Source: Asaia bogorensis
GTDB taxonomy: Bacteria; Pseudomonadota; Alphaproteobacteria; Acetobacterales; Acetobacteraceae
Assembly: GCF_900465345.1 (NCBI RefSeq)
Contig: NZ_UEGO01000004.1
Span: 205,648 to 269,647 of the forward strand
Direction: 5' to 3'
DNA length: 64,000 nt
The notes beneath the pieces were generated by a model. It ran no database searches and was not told the DNA's origin. It worked only from the letters and a program-made list of their open reading frames with translations. Position 1 is the first letter of the stretch, and each line of letters starts with the position of its first letter. Of the stretch, positions 1 through 9,098 are shown piece by piece. The position numbers and the translations under genes were made by a program.

Positions 1-2
1 AG

Positions 3-359
3 CAGCTTGCCGCGGCCATGAGTGCTCATCCCCTGCGCTGGACGCTGGTGCTTACCCTTGCCGGTCCAGGCGATGCCATCAATGACCCAAGCAAGGCCTG
101 GTCTGCGCAGGACAGGCAGATCGAGGCTGGCACCCTGACGCTTGACAGGATCGAGAGCGAGGAGACCGGCCCCTGCACCGGCATCACCTATGACCCGTTG
201 ATCCTGCCGCAGGGGATAAGCGCCTCGGACGATCCGGTTCTTCAGGCCCGTTCAGCGGCCTATATGCGCTCTTTTGCCGAACGGTCACGCGAGCCCGTGC
301 CTCAGCCTGCCGTCACACCCACGACGCTTGAGCAGAAGATGCCGGAGAAAGCATCATGA
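3..359 (+). CDS. Catalase-like heme peroxidase, 3' end only
   Basis: This is the C-terminal part of a gene that begins before the window; the reading frame is open to base 3 and stops at 357-359. The visible 118 residues contain the motif PSKAW and a segment around DPLILPQGI, which are typical of the C-terminal part of small catalase-family (SrpA-type) peroxidases. These enzymes decompose hydrogen peroxide and are often exported. The stop codon overlaps the start of a cytochrome b561 gene by four bases, a pairing often seen for catalase-related peroxidases and consistent with the two working together in the cell envelope. The heme-binding half is outside the window, so the family call rests on the tail alone. 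Confidence 0.7.
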   Translation, partial: QLAAAMSAHPLRWTLVLTLAGPGDAINDPSKAWSAQDRQIEAGTLTLDRIESEETGPCTGITYDPLILPQGISASDDPVLQARSAAYMRSFAERSREPVPQPAVTPTTLEQKMPEKAS

Positions 360-901
360 GCCCTCACCCTGTTTTCAGCCTGACATCGCGCCTGCTGCAC
401 TGGATGATGGCTGTACTGATTCTGATCATGATCTTTGTCGGTCTGTTCATGGCCTCCGGTGTGGGGCCGCACTACCATAGCCTTGTGTCGTTTCACCGCC
501 CGCTGGGCATGGCCATTCTGCTTCTGGCTGTCCTGAGGTTGCTTAACCGCTGGCTGAACCCGCCTCCTGCCCTGCCCGCCGATCTGCCGAATCTCATGGC
601 GCTCATGGCCAAAGCGTCGCACTGGACGCTTTACGCGCTCATGATCGGGTTACCTCTGGTCGGCTGGGCCATGCTCTCGGCGGGCGGTTACCCAATCCCG
701 CTTCTGGGCCACAGCTTTCTTCTGCCCCCGATCCTGCCACATGATGCAGCACTCTGGGGCTGGCTACGCCTCGCCCATACCATACTGGCCTTCTGTCTTT
801 TCGGGCTCATCCTAGCCCATAGCGGGGCAGCGCTTTTTCATTTCCTGATCAGGCGCGACAGGGTGTTCCAGAGCATGACGGGGCAGGATCACGAGATCTG
901 A
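356..901 (+). CDS. Cytochrome b561, integral membrane diheme protein
   Basis: The protein has 181 residues, the usual size for bacterial cytochrome b561, with four predicted membrane helices. Candidate heme-ligand histidines lie at H15 (LLHW), H47 (FHRPLG), H141 and H155 (LAHS), with H89 also in a helix. The family moves electrons between the quinone pool or another donor and a redox partner at the membrane. The start ATG overlaps the stop of the upstream catalase-like gene (ATGA), so the two are probably translated together and this cytochrome may feed electrons to, or share the membrane with, that peroxidase. The function with the peroxidase is an inference from linkage. Confidence 0.85.
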   Translation: MSPHPVFSLTSRLLHWMMAVLILIMIFVGLFMASGVGPHYHSLVSFHRPLGMAILLLAVLRLLNRWLNPPPALPADLPNLMALMAKASHWTLYALMIGLPLVGWAMLSAGGYPIPLLGHSFLLPPILPHDAALWGWLRLAHTILAFCLFGLILAHSGAALFHFLIRRDRVFQSMTGQDHEI

Positions 902-982
902 CATCGGCACCTTCCGCTGCCCTCTTGCAAAGCCGCGGGGCAACGGTTCATGGGAGGCAAAACATCTCCGGATCCTCTTGTC

Positions 983-2026
983 ATGCCGCGTGTCCCTTCC
1001 CCCGCCTTTGGTCTCGCCCTTGCCCTGCTGGCGTGGCAGCCCCGGCCTGCTCTGGCCAGTGAGACAACCGACAGGGCTCTCATCGTCAGCCGGGTCGATA
1101 CGCTCTGTGCGGCCGTGCAGCAGAGCGCGCCCCCTGCGAGCGACCGGCCGGATCCGGCGCAACGCGAGGCGTTACGGGGATGTGACAGCGAGGCCCTGTA
1201 TTTTGGTATCGGCATGAAGGCCGATCCCGTCAGGGCGCGACTCTGTGCCTTTACCGAACAGTCCCGGGAATCATCCCGGGTCGTGTGGGGTTATACAGGC
1301 AGCCATCTGCTGATGATGATCTACGCCAATGGCGAGGGGACTGCCCGCAACATTGCCTATGCACAGAATCTGGCCTGTTCCACCTCTTTTGCCCCGGCGG
1401 AGCGCGACCTGCGGGTGTTGCATCTGCAGGCCATATCCGAAGGCACGGACAAGGCTCCTTTCGATTACTGCCATGACGCCACGGCGGGCGTTACGAGCGG
1501 CTATTGCGCAGCCCATCAGGCAAGGATTGCGAGCGAAGTCGAGAACCGGAAAATCCGGGATTTTGCGTCCAGCCTTCCTCTCTCTGCCCGCCCGGCATTT
1601 TCCGCGCTTGTGGCGCAACAGAAACTCTGGGGAGAGGCCCGCGCCGCCAATGAGACGGATCTTTCAGGCTCGCTGCGCGCGGCTTTCGAGATACAGGAGC
1701 GCATGCTGCAACTGCGCGACTTCACCCAGATGCTGGCGCGCCTCGGGCATAGGCCCCTGCCGCCTCTCGGCAACGCGCAGCTCAATACCGCCAACACGCG
1801 CATGCAGATGGCTCTGAGACGGCTTGCTGGCCAGAAAAACATCGGCGGCACAACCATCAATTCGAGTGACATCGAAAAGGCCCAGAGCGCTTTTCTGGCC
1901 TACCGGCAGGCATGGGGTAGTTTCGCCACCACAGCTTATCCTCACTGGGGGCGTGACGCCGCCGAAGCCTGGGTCACGATGAAACGGGCCGATATGCTGG
2001 AACACCTCGCCGCCTTGCTGGATTGA
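983..2026 (+). CDS. Exported protein of unknown function, LprI-like C-terminal region
   Basis: No confident family call is possible. Starting at the ATG at 983 gives a clean signal peptide (MPRVPSPAFG, then a hydrophobic run ending ALAS), whereas the ATG at 950 would add eleven polar residues in front of it; neither start has a strong ribosome binding site. The mature protein of about 320 residues has several cysteines in its first half. Its last 130 residues (AFEIQERMLQLRD, then AYRQAWGSF) loosely resemble the lysozyme-inhibitor LprI N-terminal domain (DUF1311), which usually lies in the periplasm. The gene stands alone and is followed by a strong hairpin terminator shared with the convergent gene. 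Confidence 0.7.
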   Translation: MPRVPSPAFGLALALLAWQPRPALASETTDRALIVSRVDTLCAAVQQSAPPASDRPDPAQREALRGCDSEALYFGIGMKADPVRARLCAFTEQSRESSRVVWGYTGSHLLMMIYANGEGTARNIAYAQNLACSTSFAPAERDLRVLHLQAISEGTDKAPFDYCHDATAGVTSGYCAAHQARIASEVENRKIRDFASSLPLSARPAFSALVAQQKLWGEARAANETDLSGSLRAAFEIQERMLQLRDFTQMLARLGHRPLPPLGNAQLNTANTRMQMALRRLAGQKNIGGTTINSSDIEKAQSAFLAYRQAWGSFATTAYPHWGRDAAEAWVTMKRADMLEHLAALLD

Positions 2027-2082
2027 AGGACGCAAGCAGGGAGATAACCGGTGCCAGACCAGCATCAGCCTCCCGGATATGA

Positions 2083-2108
2083 AAAAAGCGACCGAATGGT
2101 CGCTTTTT
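2083..2108. terminator. Bidirectional hairpin terminator
   Basis: A perfect 11-bp stem (2083-2093 with 2098-2108) with the 4-base loop GAAT carries an A run on its left arm and a T run on its right arm. It sits between two convergent genes that end at 2026 and 2133, so it can end transcription from both sides. Confidence 0.9.
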
Positions 2109-2132
2109 CCCGTTTCAATCCGGCTGAGACTT

Positions 2133-2591
2133 TCAGTCAACCAGCTGGAAAGACAGACCCTGACCACCGGCGGCGAGATGCGCCCCACGTGTTGCAGTCG
2201 TGATCTTGATCTTCACGCCATTGCTGTTGCTCAGAATGGCGCCACCGATCCCACGATCCAGCGTCGCGTCGCCATTCAGAGCGCCGTAACCGCCATCGAA
2301 ATCGTGCAGGTTCTTCAGATTATATACGACACCCGTTGCCTCGATCTTCGAGAAACCGACAGCAGCAATATTGCCGCCCGAAATCTTGAAGCGATAGGTC
2401 TTGTGGCCATAGGTCAGTGTGCCTTGGCCCCAGGTGTAGCCAATGCCCACATCGGCAGATTTTGCCATCAGGGTGATGTGGCCAACGGGGGTGCCCAGTG
2501 CGTCGGGGGCTGCATGCGCTACCGGCATGACGGCCAGAGCCGCTGCGGCAAAGGTCGAAGCAGCAAGGGCACGGCGGGTAAATGAGCGCAT
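2133..2591 (-). CDS. Small exported protein of unknown function
   Basis: The start is placed at the ATG at 2591 because GAGAGGAAC lies about nine bases upstream and the protein then begins MRSFTRRALAAS, a good signal peptide that ends VAHA after about 27 residues. The mature part of about 125 residues is rich in glycine and small residues, with segments such as GQGTLTYGHKTYRF and GIGGAILSNSNGVKI that suggest a beta-rich fold. I do not recognise a named family; it resembles small periplasmic proteins of Acetobacteraceae without known function. It is monocistronic, ends at the shared bidirectional hairpin, and has no neighbour that suggests a role. Confidence 0.75.
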   Translation of the reverse strand: MRSFTRRALAASTFAAAALAVMPVAHAAPDALGTPVGHITLMAKSADVGIGYTWGQGTLTYGHKTYRFKISGGNIAAVGFSKIEATGVVYNLKNLHDFDGGYGALNGDATLDRGIGGAILSNSNGVKIKITTATRGAHLAAGGQGLSFQLVD

Positions 2592-2733
2592 TGTTATTGT
2601 TCCTCTCAGAAAGGGAATGCGTTGCGGTTCGTTAACTCCCTGCATCGCTTTTCGTTCCCGCCCCGCCTGCATGATCGCGAGGCGTTGACCTCAAGGCGGG
2701 CCAACGCTGCACGAAGGGCGTACGGGGGGTGGT

Positions 2734-3726
2734 TCAGTCGCGCTGCGGCGGGGCCATGAAATCCGGCTCAATGGCATCAGGCACATTGTCACGCAGGATA
2801 GTCTCGATTTCGGCCTTTTCCTGCTCGCTCAATGACCAGCCATAGGCCTCGGCCACTCCGTCAATCTGTTCCGGCTTGCGTGCGCCCCAGAGCGCCACCG
2901 TCGGCCCCTGATCGAGCACCCAGCGAATGGCCAGCGCCAGAATGGATTTGTCGTGACGCGCGGCGATGGCCTTCAGCGCTTCGACAGCAGCGAGATAGCG
3001 TCCGAATACTGGCTGCTGGAATTTCGGATCGCTGCTGCGCAGGTCATCCTTGGGGAAATGCGTTTCACCCGTCATCTTGCCCGCCAGAAGGCCGCGACAG
3101 AGAGGACCATAGGCCATCACGATTGCGTCATGAGCCTTGGCATAAGGCAGAATGTCACGCTCGGTCGTGACGCGCTCGAACAGGTTATAGGGCGGCTGGA
3201 TGGTGCTGATCGGGGTGATGGCCCCGAACCGGTCCATATCATCAACCGAGAAATTGCTAACCCCGATGGCACGGATCTTGCCTTCGCGACGAAGCTTCTC
3301 CAGCTCATGGGCAGTTTCCTCAACCGGCGTCTTGCCGTCAGGCCAGTGCACCTGCTCCAGATCGATCACATCGGTCCCAAGGCGTCGCAGAGAGTCTTCC
3401 ACCTCCTTGCGGATGCGTTCGGGACGGCTGTCACGATAGACTTTCTGATCATCTGTCCAGGCCAGACCAAGCTTTGTGGCCAGCACGACCTTGTCGCGTC
3501 GACCGCCCTCCAACGCCCGACCGATAACCTCCTCGCTGTGGCCAAACCCGTAAACCGGCGCTGTATCGATGAAGTTGATTCCGTTATCGATCGCCTTGTG
3601 AATGGTGCGTATGGCGTTGTCGTCATCGGGGCCACCCCACATCCAGCCGCCAATTGCCCATGTTCCCAGGGCGATGCGGGTTACAGGCTTGTCGATATTC
3701 CTGATGCTGATCGTATCGGCTGTCAT
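2734..3726 (-). CDS. Aldo/keto reductase
   Basis: This NADPH-dependent oxidoreductase belongs to the aldo/keto reductase superfamily, which folds as a TIM barrel. The catalytic tetrad is visible: counted from the upstream in-frame ATG at 3741, these are Asp59 and Tyr64 (FIDTAPVYG), Lys90 (LATKLG) and His132 (QVHWPD). The start at 3726 is preferred to 3741 because GGAGAAACC stands just before it, while no binding site precedes 3741; this gives 330 residues, normal for the family. The sequence type (AIGGWMWGG near the N terminus) fits the group that includes Tas/YajO-like and general stress reductases. The physiological substrate cannot be read from the sequence. Confidence 0.9.
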   Translation of the reverse strand: MTADTISIRNIDKPVTRIALGTWAIGGWMWGGPDDDNAIRTIHKAIDNGINFIDTAPVYGFGHSEEVIGRALEGGRRDKVVLATKLGLAWTDDQKVYRDSRPERIRKEVEDSLRRLGTDVIDLEQVHWPDGKTPVEETAHELEKLRREGKIRAIGVSNFSVDDMDRFGAITPISTIQPPYNLFERVTTERDILPYAKAHDAIVMAYGPLCRGLLAGKMTGETHFPKDDLRSSDPKFQQPVFGRYLAAVEALKAIAARHDKSILALAIRWVLDQGPTVALWGARKPEQIDGVAEAYGWSLSEQEKAEIETILRDNVPDAIEPDFMAPPQRD

Positions 3727-3833
3727 GACAGGTTTCTCCATTCGTGTGAGGTCACATGCTGTTTCATACGGTGGAGAACCGTGTTCGTTGCCTCACTTGC
3801 GCCTGATGCGCCGAGCGGGCATCACCGCAGATC

Positions 3834-5219
3834 ATGACACGCCGCGCCCGCCTTACTTCCGTGCTTGATCGCCTTGGTTTCGGGGCGACGCTGCTTCTGC
3901 CTGTCTTTCTGACTCATGGCAGGCTGTTTTCAGAGATCATGATGGACCTGCTGGCCGTCGGCCTGCTGGCGCGATCGGCGCTGGGGCTTGGCTGGGGCTG
4001 GGGTCGGCAGTTCTGGGTCCGTGTGGCCCTGCTGTGGTGGGGTTGGCAGATTGTTTGCTCACTGCCCCATATCGGCATTGGCTCGTCGCAGGCGCTCACG
4101 CAGTCCATTCTCGCCATACGGTTTCCCCTCATGGCGGCAGCCCTTCAGGTCTGGACGCTGCGCGATGAACCATCACGGGCGACAATGCGCTGGGTTCTGG
4201 TCACCTGTTGCGGATATTTCGTGCTGCAATTTCTGGTGCAGGCCATCTTCGGGCATAATCTCTTCGGCTACCCGCGTTATATCGACGGGACGCTGACCGG
4301 ACCCTATGCCCACCCCAGAGCGGCAGCGCCTTTCTCCCGTCTGGTACTGCCGGTCATGATGCTGGGCTGCGCCTGGCTGATGGCCCGCCCCATCAAGGCA
4401 CCTGCCACAGGCTCCCCGGGAACGCGCAACGGCAATCCGCACAGGACAACCCTCCCCGTTTTCATGGCCATGAGTGGGCTGGCTGTTATTGTGCTGGGGA
4501 TTATGGTCCTGGCCGGGCAGCGTATTCCCATGGCGCTTACCGCGCTCGGGATCGGCATTTGTGCCCTGTTCTATCGCCCTTTGCGCCCTGCTGCCCTGGT
4601 CGGGGCCCTCAGTCTGCCCGTCCTGGTCTTGCTGGTGCGCGTTCTTGCGCCTCAGGCTTTTCAGCATCTCATCGTGTTGGCCGCTCATCAGCTCTCGCAT
4701 TTCTGGGAGTCGCATTACGGTCTGGTCTTTACCCGTGCGATTGTCATTGCGCAGGCCCATCCCGTCACCGGGCTCGGTTACGACGCCTTCCGTCACGCCT
4801 GCGCCGATCCGGCCTATCTGCATGGTCTGCCCTGGCTCAGCACAGCCAGCGATGGCGGCGGCACAGGCATCTGCGTCCAGCATGCGCATAATCACTATCT
4901 GCAGGCGCTGACCAATGCCGGACTACCGGGGCTCTTCCTGTTCGGTGGGCTGGTTTTTGCGTGCCTGCGCGCACTCTGGCCTGTGCAAGGGGCTCATCAT
5001 GCCTGGCGCATCGGCCTGTTCGCGGCCTTCTTCGTTCAGGAATGGCCCTTTGCCTCAGCCAGCGACTTCCTCAACCTGCCTCTCGGCGGATGGGCCTTCA
5101 TGCTGCTTGGCGTCGGACTGGCCGAGGCCGCGGCCCTGGGGGCCCCGACCTTGGGGGCCGCCTCTGTTCCTCGCGACAAGGCAACCCTATATGCAGTGCC
5201 GACCGTAACCTCTCGCTAA
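3834..5219 (+). CDS. O-antigen ligase family membrane protein
   Basis: The 461-residue protein has around ten hydrophobic helices and the hallmark of the Wzy_C/WaaL family, a large periplasmic loop with the motif QHAHNHYLQALTNAGLPGL near residue 350. WaaL-type ligases join lipid-linked O-antigen to the lipid A core on the periplasmic face of the inner membrane; related proteins polymerise other glycans. No other lipopolysaccharide gene is adjacent. It is followed after 14 bases by the cobW gene on the same strand, so they may share a transcript, but a functional link is not obvious. Confidence 0.8.
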   Translation: MTRRARLTSVLDRLGFGATLLLPVFLTHGRLFSEIMMDLLAVGLLARSALGLGWGWGRQFWVRVALLWWGWQIVCSLPHIGIGSSQALTQSILAIRFPLMAAALQVWTLRDEPSRATMRWVLVTCCGYFVLQFLVQAIFGHNLFGYPRYIDGTLTGPYAHPRAAAPFSRLVLPVMMLGCAWLMARPIKAPATGSPGTRNGNPHRTTLPVFMAMSGLAVIVLGIMVLAGQRIPMALTALGIGICALFYRPLRPAALVGALSLPVLVLLVRVLAPQAFQHLIVLAAHQLSHFWESHYGLVFTRAIVIAQAHPVTGLGYDAFRHACADPAYLHGLPWLSTASDGGGTGICVQHAHNHYLQALTNAGLPGLFLFGGLVFACLRALWPVQGAHHAWRIGLFAAFFVQEWPFASASDFLNLPLGGWAFMLLGVGLAEAAALGAPTLGAASVPRDKATLYAVPTVTSR

Positions 5220-5233
5220 GACCCGGAGTGCCG

Positions 5234-6196
5234 ATGTCCGAGACCAAGATCCCCGTCACCGTTCTCACCGGCTTTCTCGGTGCCGGGAAAACCACGCTGC
5301 TCAACCATATTCTCTCGAGCGAGCACGGGCGCAAATATGCCGTTCTCGTCAATGAGTTCGGCGAACTGGGCGTCGATGGCGATCTGGTGGTCGATGCGGA
5401 TGAAGAGGTGTTCGAGACCAATAACGGTTGCATCTGCTGTACCGTACGCGGCGATCTGATCCGTATCCTCGGCAGCCTGCTGCGTCGTCGTGGCAAGTTT
5501 GACGGTATCATTGTCGAGACCACCGGTCTTGCCGATCCGGCCCCCGTGGCCCAAACCTTTTTCGTGGACGAAAACCTGCGCGAGAAATCACGCCTCGACG
5601 CCGTCGTAACCGTGGTCGACGCCTATAATGTCATCCAGACGCTGGACGAGAGCCCCGAGGCGATCCGTCAGGTGGCGTTTGCGGATGTGATCATTCTCAA
5701 CAAGACCGATCTCGTGGATGAAGCCGGGCTTGAGGCCATCGAGGCGCGTCTGCGCGGGATCAATGCCAGCGTGCAGATCCATCGTGCCCAGCACAGCGCC
5801 GTGGCACTCAGCACTGTGCTCGATCAGGGCGGGTTCGACCTCGAACGCGCGCTGGAAACCATGCCGGACTTCCTTGAGAACAACGAGCACTCGCATGAGG
5901 AGGGCGTTACCAGCATGTCCTTCGCCGTCGAGGAGCCGCTTGACGAACAGCGCTTCCAGGCGTGGATCGGCGCGATCCTTCAGGAACAGGGCGCGGATAT
6001 CCTGCGGTCCAAGGGCATCATGCATTTTGCGGGCAAGGATGAGCGCTTTGCGTTCCAGGCCGTGCACATGATGGCCGATGGCGACTATATCGGCAAAGGC
6101 AAGGAGGGCGAGAGCAAGGAATCGCGCATCGTCTTCATCGGTCGCAACCTCAACCGTCCGCAGCTTCGTCGTGGCTTTGAAAGCTGCCGCGCATGA
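5234..6196 (+). CDS. CobW/COG0523-type metal chaperone GTPase
   Basis: The 320-residue protein has the CobW domain order: Walker A GFLGAGKTT (13-21), the metal-binding CxCC motif (C66, C68, C69 in GCICC), the guanine motif NKTD (156-159), a short His/Glu stretch (EHSHEE) and the CobW C-terminal domain. The family uses GTP hydrolysis to deliver metal ions, most often zinc, to target proteins in the cytoplasm. The ATG at 5234 is chosen because the P-loop is always near the N terminus; the frame is open further upstream, but that part overlaps the previous gene. The stop overlaps the start of a WD40 gene (ATGA). Zinc rather than cobalt is likely because no cobalamin gene is near; this is inference. 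Confidence 0.92.
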   Translation: MSETKIPVTVLTGFLGAGKTTLLNHILSSEHGRKYAVLVNEFGELGVDGDLVVDADEEVFETNNGCICCTVRGDLIRILGSLLRRRGKFDGIIVETTGLADPAPVAQTFFVDENLREKSRLDAVVTVVDAYNVIQTLDESPEAIRQVAFADVIILNKTDLVDEAGLEAIEARLRGINASVQIHRAQHSAVALSTVLDQGGFDLERALETMPDFLENNEHSHEEGVTSMSFAVEEPLDEQRFQAWIGAILQEQGADILRSKGIMHFAGKDERFAFQAVHMMADGDYIGKGKEGESKESRIVFIGRNLNRPQLRRGFESCRA

Positions 6197-7227
6197 GCGA
6201 GATGACCGAACTCCTCGCCACACGTGGCGCGGAAAAGACCATTGGTTCGCCCGTTACCGTCGCCGCCTGCGCCCGCGACGGCCAGACCTTCGCGCTCGGC
6301 ACGGTCGAAGGCGAGATCTTCCTGATCCCTGTTGCCGGGATCAAACATCCTGAAACATGGCAGCGCATCGAGGCCCATGACGGTGCCGTGCTCTGCCTCA
6401 CTGCCGATACCGGCAAAACAGGTTTCGTTAGCGGTGGCGAGGATAACCGCCTGTGCCGCACCCTGCCCGATGGCACGGTGAGCGAACTGCACAAGTGCCG
6501 CCGCTGGGTGGATTGCGTGGCCACGACCCCTGACCATCTGGCCTTTTCGACCGGCAAGCAGCTTGAGATCCGCGACGCCTCCGGCGAGACGACCCTCAAG
6601 ACCCTTGAGCACCCCTCGACCGTTACCGGCATCGTTTTTGACGCCAAGGGCAAGCGTGTCGCTGCATCACATTATAACGGCGTGTCGATGTGGTTTGTTG
6701 GCGCGAAAGTGGACACGGTGCGCCCCCTCGAATGGAAGGGCAGTCACACCACCCTCGCCATCCATCCGGCTGGCGAGGCCCTCGTGACCGCGATGCAGGA
6801 AAATGACCTGCATGGCTGGCGCCTGTCTGACAGCCATAACATGCGCATGAGCGGCTACCCCAAGCGCGTGACCTCGCTCTCCTTTACCCGTAACGGGCGC
6901 TGGCTTGCGACCTCAGGCGCCGATGCCATCGTGCTCTGGCCTTTCTTCGGCGGCGGCCCGATGGGCAAACCCCCGACCGAACTTGCGCGCCTGCCTGGCG
7001 TGTTCTGTTCGGCCGTTGCGGCCCACCCCAAGAACGACATCATTGCGGCAGGCTTTGAAGATGGCTCAGTTCTTCTCGCCGAACTCGGCTCCGAGCGTGT
7101 CCTGCCCATTTGCCTTGGCAAACGTGGCAAGGTAACCGGCCTGGTCTTTTCCCCGCTCGGTGGTGTGATGGTATTCGGTACGGATGACGGCGTGATTGCC
7201 GCCATCGATCTTTCTTCGGCAGGCTAG
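6193..7227 (+). CDS. WD40 repeat protein coupled to cobW
   Basis: The protein of 344 residues is made of WD40-type beta-propeller repeats; recognisable blade ends include LEIRDA, LHGWRL and IVLWPF, enough for about seven blades. It has no signal peptide or catalytic motif, so it is probably a cytoplasmic scaffold. It starts inside the stop codon of the cobW gene, which implies coupled translation, and it may be a partner or client of that GTPase. Immediately after its stop (eight bases) lies one copy of a two-hairpin GC-rich element found elsewhere in the window. The role is not known from sequence. Confidence 0.85.
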   Translation: MSEMTELLATRGAEKTIGSPVTVAACARDGQTFALGTVEGEIFLIPVAGIKHPETWQRIEAHDGAVLCLTADTGKTGFVSGGEDNRLCRTLPDGTVSELHKCRRWVDCVATTPDHLAFSTGKQLEIRDASGETTLKTLEHPSTVTGIVFDAKGKRVAASHYNGVSMWFVGAKVDTVRPLEWKGSHTTLAIHPAGEALVTAMQENDLHGWRLSDSHNMRMSGYPKRVTSLSFTRNGRWLATSGADAIVLWPFFGGGPMGKPPTELARLPGVFCSAVAAHPKNDIIAAGFEDGSVLLAELGSERVLPICLGKRGKVTGLVFSPLGGVMVFGTDDGVIAAIDLSSAG

Positions 7228-7234
7228 GCTTTTC

Positions 7235-7285
7235 ATGGGGCTTTGCCCCATCCCCCACCCAAGGACATGCGTCCTTTGGAAACCT
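7235..7285 (+). repeat. Copy A of a two-hairpin 3' element
   Basis: The element begins eight bases after the WD40 stop. It has a first hairpin ATGGGG/CCCCAT (7235-7240 with 7246-7251), a C-rich link CCCCCACCC, a second hairpin AAGGAC/GTCCTT (7261-7266 with 7271-7276) and the tail TGGAAACCTG. The same layout and tail occur at 62500-62449 and, more diverged, at 22282-22234 on the minus strand. Confidence 0.7.
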
Positions 7286-7350
7286 GTCTGTCGAACAGGA
7301 TCAGAGGGGGGGTGTCCGTGCCCGAAAGGCGAGAGCCACGCCCCTGAGAA

Positions 7351-7824
7351 TTACAGGCCGAGTTCGCTCAGTGACGGATGGTCATCCGGGCGGCGGCCCT
7401 GCGGCCAGTGGAACAGCCGATCAGCGCTGTTGATGGCAAGATCATTGATCGACGCCATACGCTGCGCCATCAGGCCTTGTGCGTCGAAAACCCAGTTCTC
7501 ATTCCCGTAGGAGCGAAACCACTGGCCCGAGGCGTCGTGCCACTCATAGGCAAAGCGCACGGCAATACGGTCGTCCTGATACGCAAAGAGCTCCTTGATC
7601 AGCCGGTAATCCTGCTCGGCAGCCCATTTGCGTTCAAGGAACGCGACAATAGCCGGGCGACCCTGCAGGAACTCATTGCGATTGCGCCATTGGCTCTCGA
7701 CACTATACGCCAGTGAGACCTGAGACGGGTTGCGGCTGTTCCATGCATCCTCGGCACGACGTACCTTCAGCCGCGCCGTTTCTGCGGTAAAGGGAGGAAC
7801 CAGAGCCGCGGGGTCTTTGGTCAT
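7351..7824 (-). CDS. NTF2-like (DUF1348) protein
   Basis: The 157-residue protein matches the DUF1348 branch of the NTF2-like superfamily, small alpha+beta barrels, with typical segments such as [31 protein letters not shown] and GNENWVFD. Members are annotated as hypothetical or nuclear transport factor 2 family; no catalytic residue is established. The start at 7824 is used because it overlaps the bioA stop by four bases and the conserved domain begins right there. It is the last gene of the minus-strand operon DUF2272 lipoprotein, bioA, this gene. A link to biotin metabolism is suggested only by position. Confidence 0.85.
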   Translation of the reverse strand: MTKDPAALVPPFTAETARLKVRRAEDAWNSRNPSQVSLAYSVESQWRNRNEFLQGRPAIVAFLERKWAAEQDYRLIKELFAYQDDRIAVRFAYEWHDASGQWFRSYGNENWVFDAQGLMAQRMASINDLAINSADRLFHWPQGRRPDDHPSLSELGL

Positions 7825-9095
7825 GAACTTGCCTTCCTGAACGCCCCCGCCTGCACAACAGTGAATATCGCCGTCGTGAGGCGCGCCAGATCCTCTGGAG
7901 TGATCGTGAAGGCGGGTGTGAGATAGATGATATTGCGAAACGGCCTGACCCAGACGCCGCACGCAACAAGCGCGGCCTTAAGCCCGGCCATATCCTCGAT
8001 CGCTTCAAGCTCGACCACACCGATCGCGCCCAGCACACGCACATCACGCACGCCAGACAGAGCACGACAGGGCTCCAGCTGATCACGCAGCATCGCTGAA
8101 AGCGCGGCGACCTGAGCCAGGCGCGGCTCACGCCCGAAAAGATCAAGCGAGGCACAGGCGGCGGCGCAGGCCAGGGCATTGGCCATGAAAGTCGGGCCAT
8201 GCATGAGCGCGGCCATGGGTGAGTCGGACAGAAACGCCTCATAGACATGGCGGCGCGCAACGGTTGCCGCCAAAGCCATTGTGCCACCGGTCAGGGCTTT
8301 GGAGAGCGTGATGATATCGGGCACAATCCCGGCTTGCTCGCAGGCAAACATGGTGCCTGTGCGCCCGAAACCCGTGAAAATCTCATCGAGTATCAGCAAC
8401 ACGCCATGTTTGTCGGCCAGTTGCCGTAGTCGGGCAAGCACCTCGGGGGCATGGAACACCATACCGCCAGCACCCTGCACCAGAGGCTCGGTGATGATTG
8501 CCGCGATACTGCCCGCATGATGCGCCAGAAGCTGGTCGAGGGCCTCATAGCATGCTGCGTCGAGGGGTAAATCAGCAATAACCTGCTCGGGAAACACGCC
8601 GCTGAAGAGGCTGTGCATCCCCTCTTCAGGATCGCAGATCGACATCGTCGCAAGCGTGTCACCGTGATAGCCCCCACGGAAGGAGAGCAGCCTCGTACGT
8701 CCTTTTTCACCGCGATTGAGCCAGAACTGGATCGCCATTTTCATGGCCACTTCGACGGCCACCGAACCGCTATCGGTGAAAAAACAATGGGCGAGATCAC
8801 CCGGCAGGAGTGCCGTCAGACGCTCTGACAGCTCCATGACCGGCCGATGAACCAGCCCGCCAAGCATGACATGGGGCATGGCATCGAGCTGGGCCGCCAC
8901 CCGGGCACGTATATGGGGATGATTATAACCGTGACAGGCCGTCCACCACGAGGCGATCCCATCCACCAGCGAGCGGCCATCTTCCAGAACGATGCGCGTA
9001 TCCTGCGTCCGCGCCGCAATGAGCGGCGCAGGCGCTGTGTGCATCTGGGTATAGGGCAGCCAGACAGGACTTGTGGAAGGCTTTTCGGATGTCAT
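7821..9095 (-). CDS. bioA: Adenosylmethionine-8-amino-7-oxononanoate aminotransferase
   Basis: BioA converts 7-keto-8-aminopelargonate (KAPA) to 7,8-diaminopelargonate, the step between BioF and BioD, using S-adenosylmethionine as amino donor. The 424-residue sequence has the fold type I PLP features: [11 protein letters not shown], the cofactor aspartate in LILDE (D238) and the Schiff-base lysine K266 in LSKALTGG. The start region VWLPYTQM and [13 protein letters not shown] is diagnostic for BioA rather than other class III aminotransferases. The gene lies about 6 kb from bioF and bioCD and on the other strand. It follows the DUF2272 gene after three bases and overlaps the NTF2-like gene. 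Confidence 0.95.
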   Translation of the reverse strand: MTSEKPSTSPVWLPYTQMHTAPAPLIAARTQDTRIVLEDGRSLVDGIASWWTACHGYNHPHIRARVAAQLDAMPHVMLGGLVHRPVMELSERLTALLPGDLAHCFFTDSGSVAVEVAMKMAIQFWLNRGEKGRTRLLSFRGGYHGDTLATMSICDPEEGMHSLFSGVFPEQVIADLPLDAACYEALDQLLAHHAGSIAAIITEPLVQGAGGMVFHAPEVLARLRQLADKHGVLLILDEIFTGFGRTGTMFACEQAGIVPDIITLSKALTGGTMALAATVARRHVYEAFLSDSPMAALMHGPTFMANALACAAACASLDLFGREPRLAQVAALSAMLRDQLEPCRALSGVRDVRVLGAIGVVELEAIEDMAGLKAALVACGVWVRPFRNIIYLTPAFTITPEDLARLTTAIFTVVQAGAFRKASS

Positions 9096-9098
9096 GCC

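Noticed and set aside
4961..5233. Upstream extension of the cobW frame
   Set aside because: It overlaps the O-antigen ligase gene and would put the P-loop about 100 residues from the N terminus, unlike the family.
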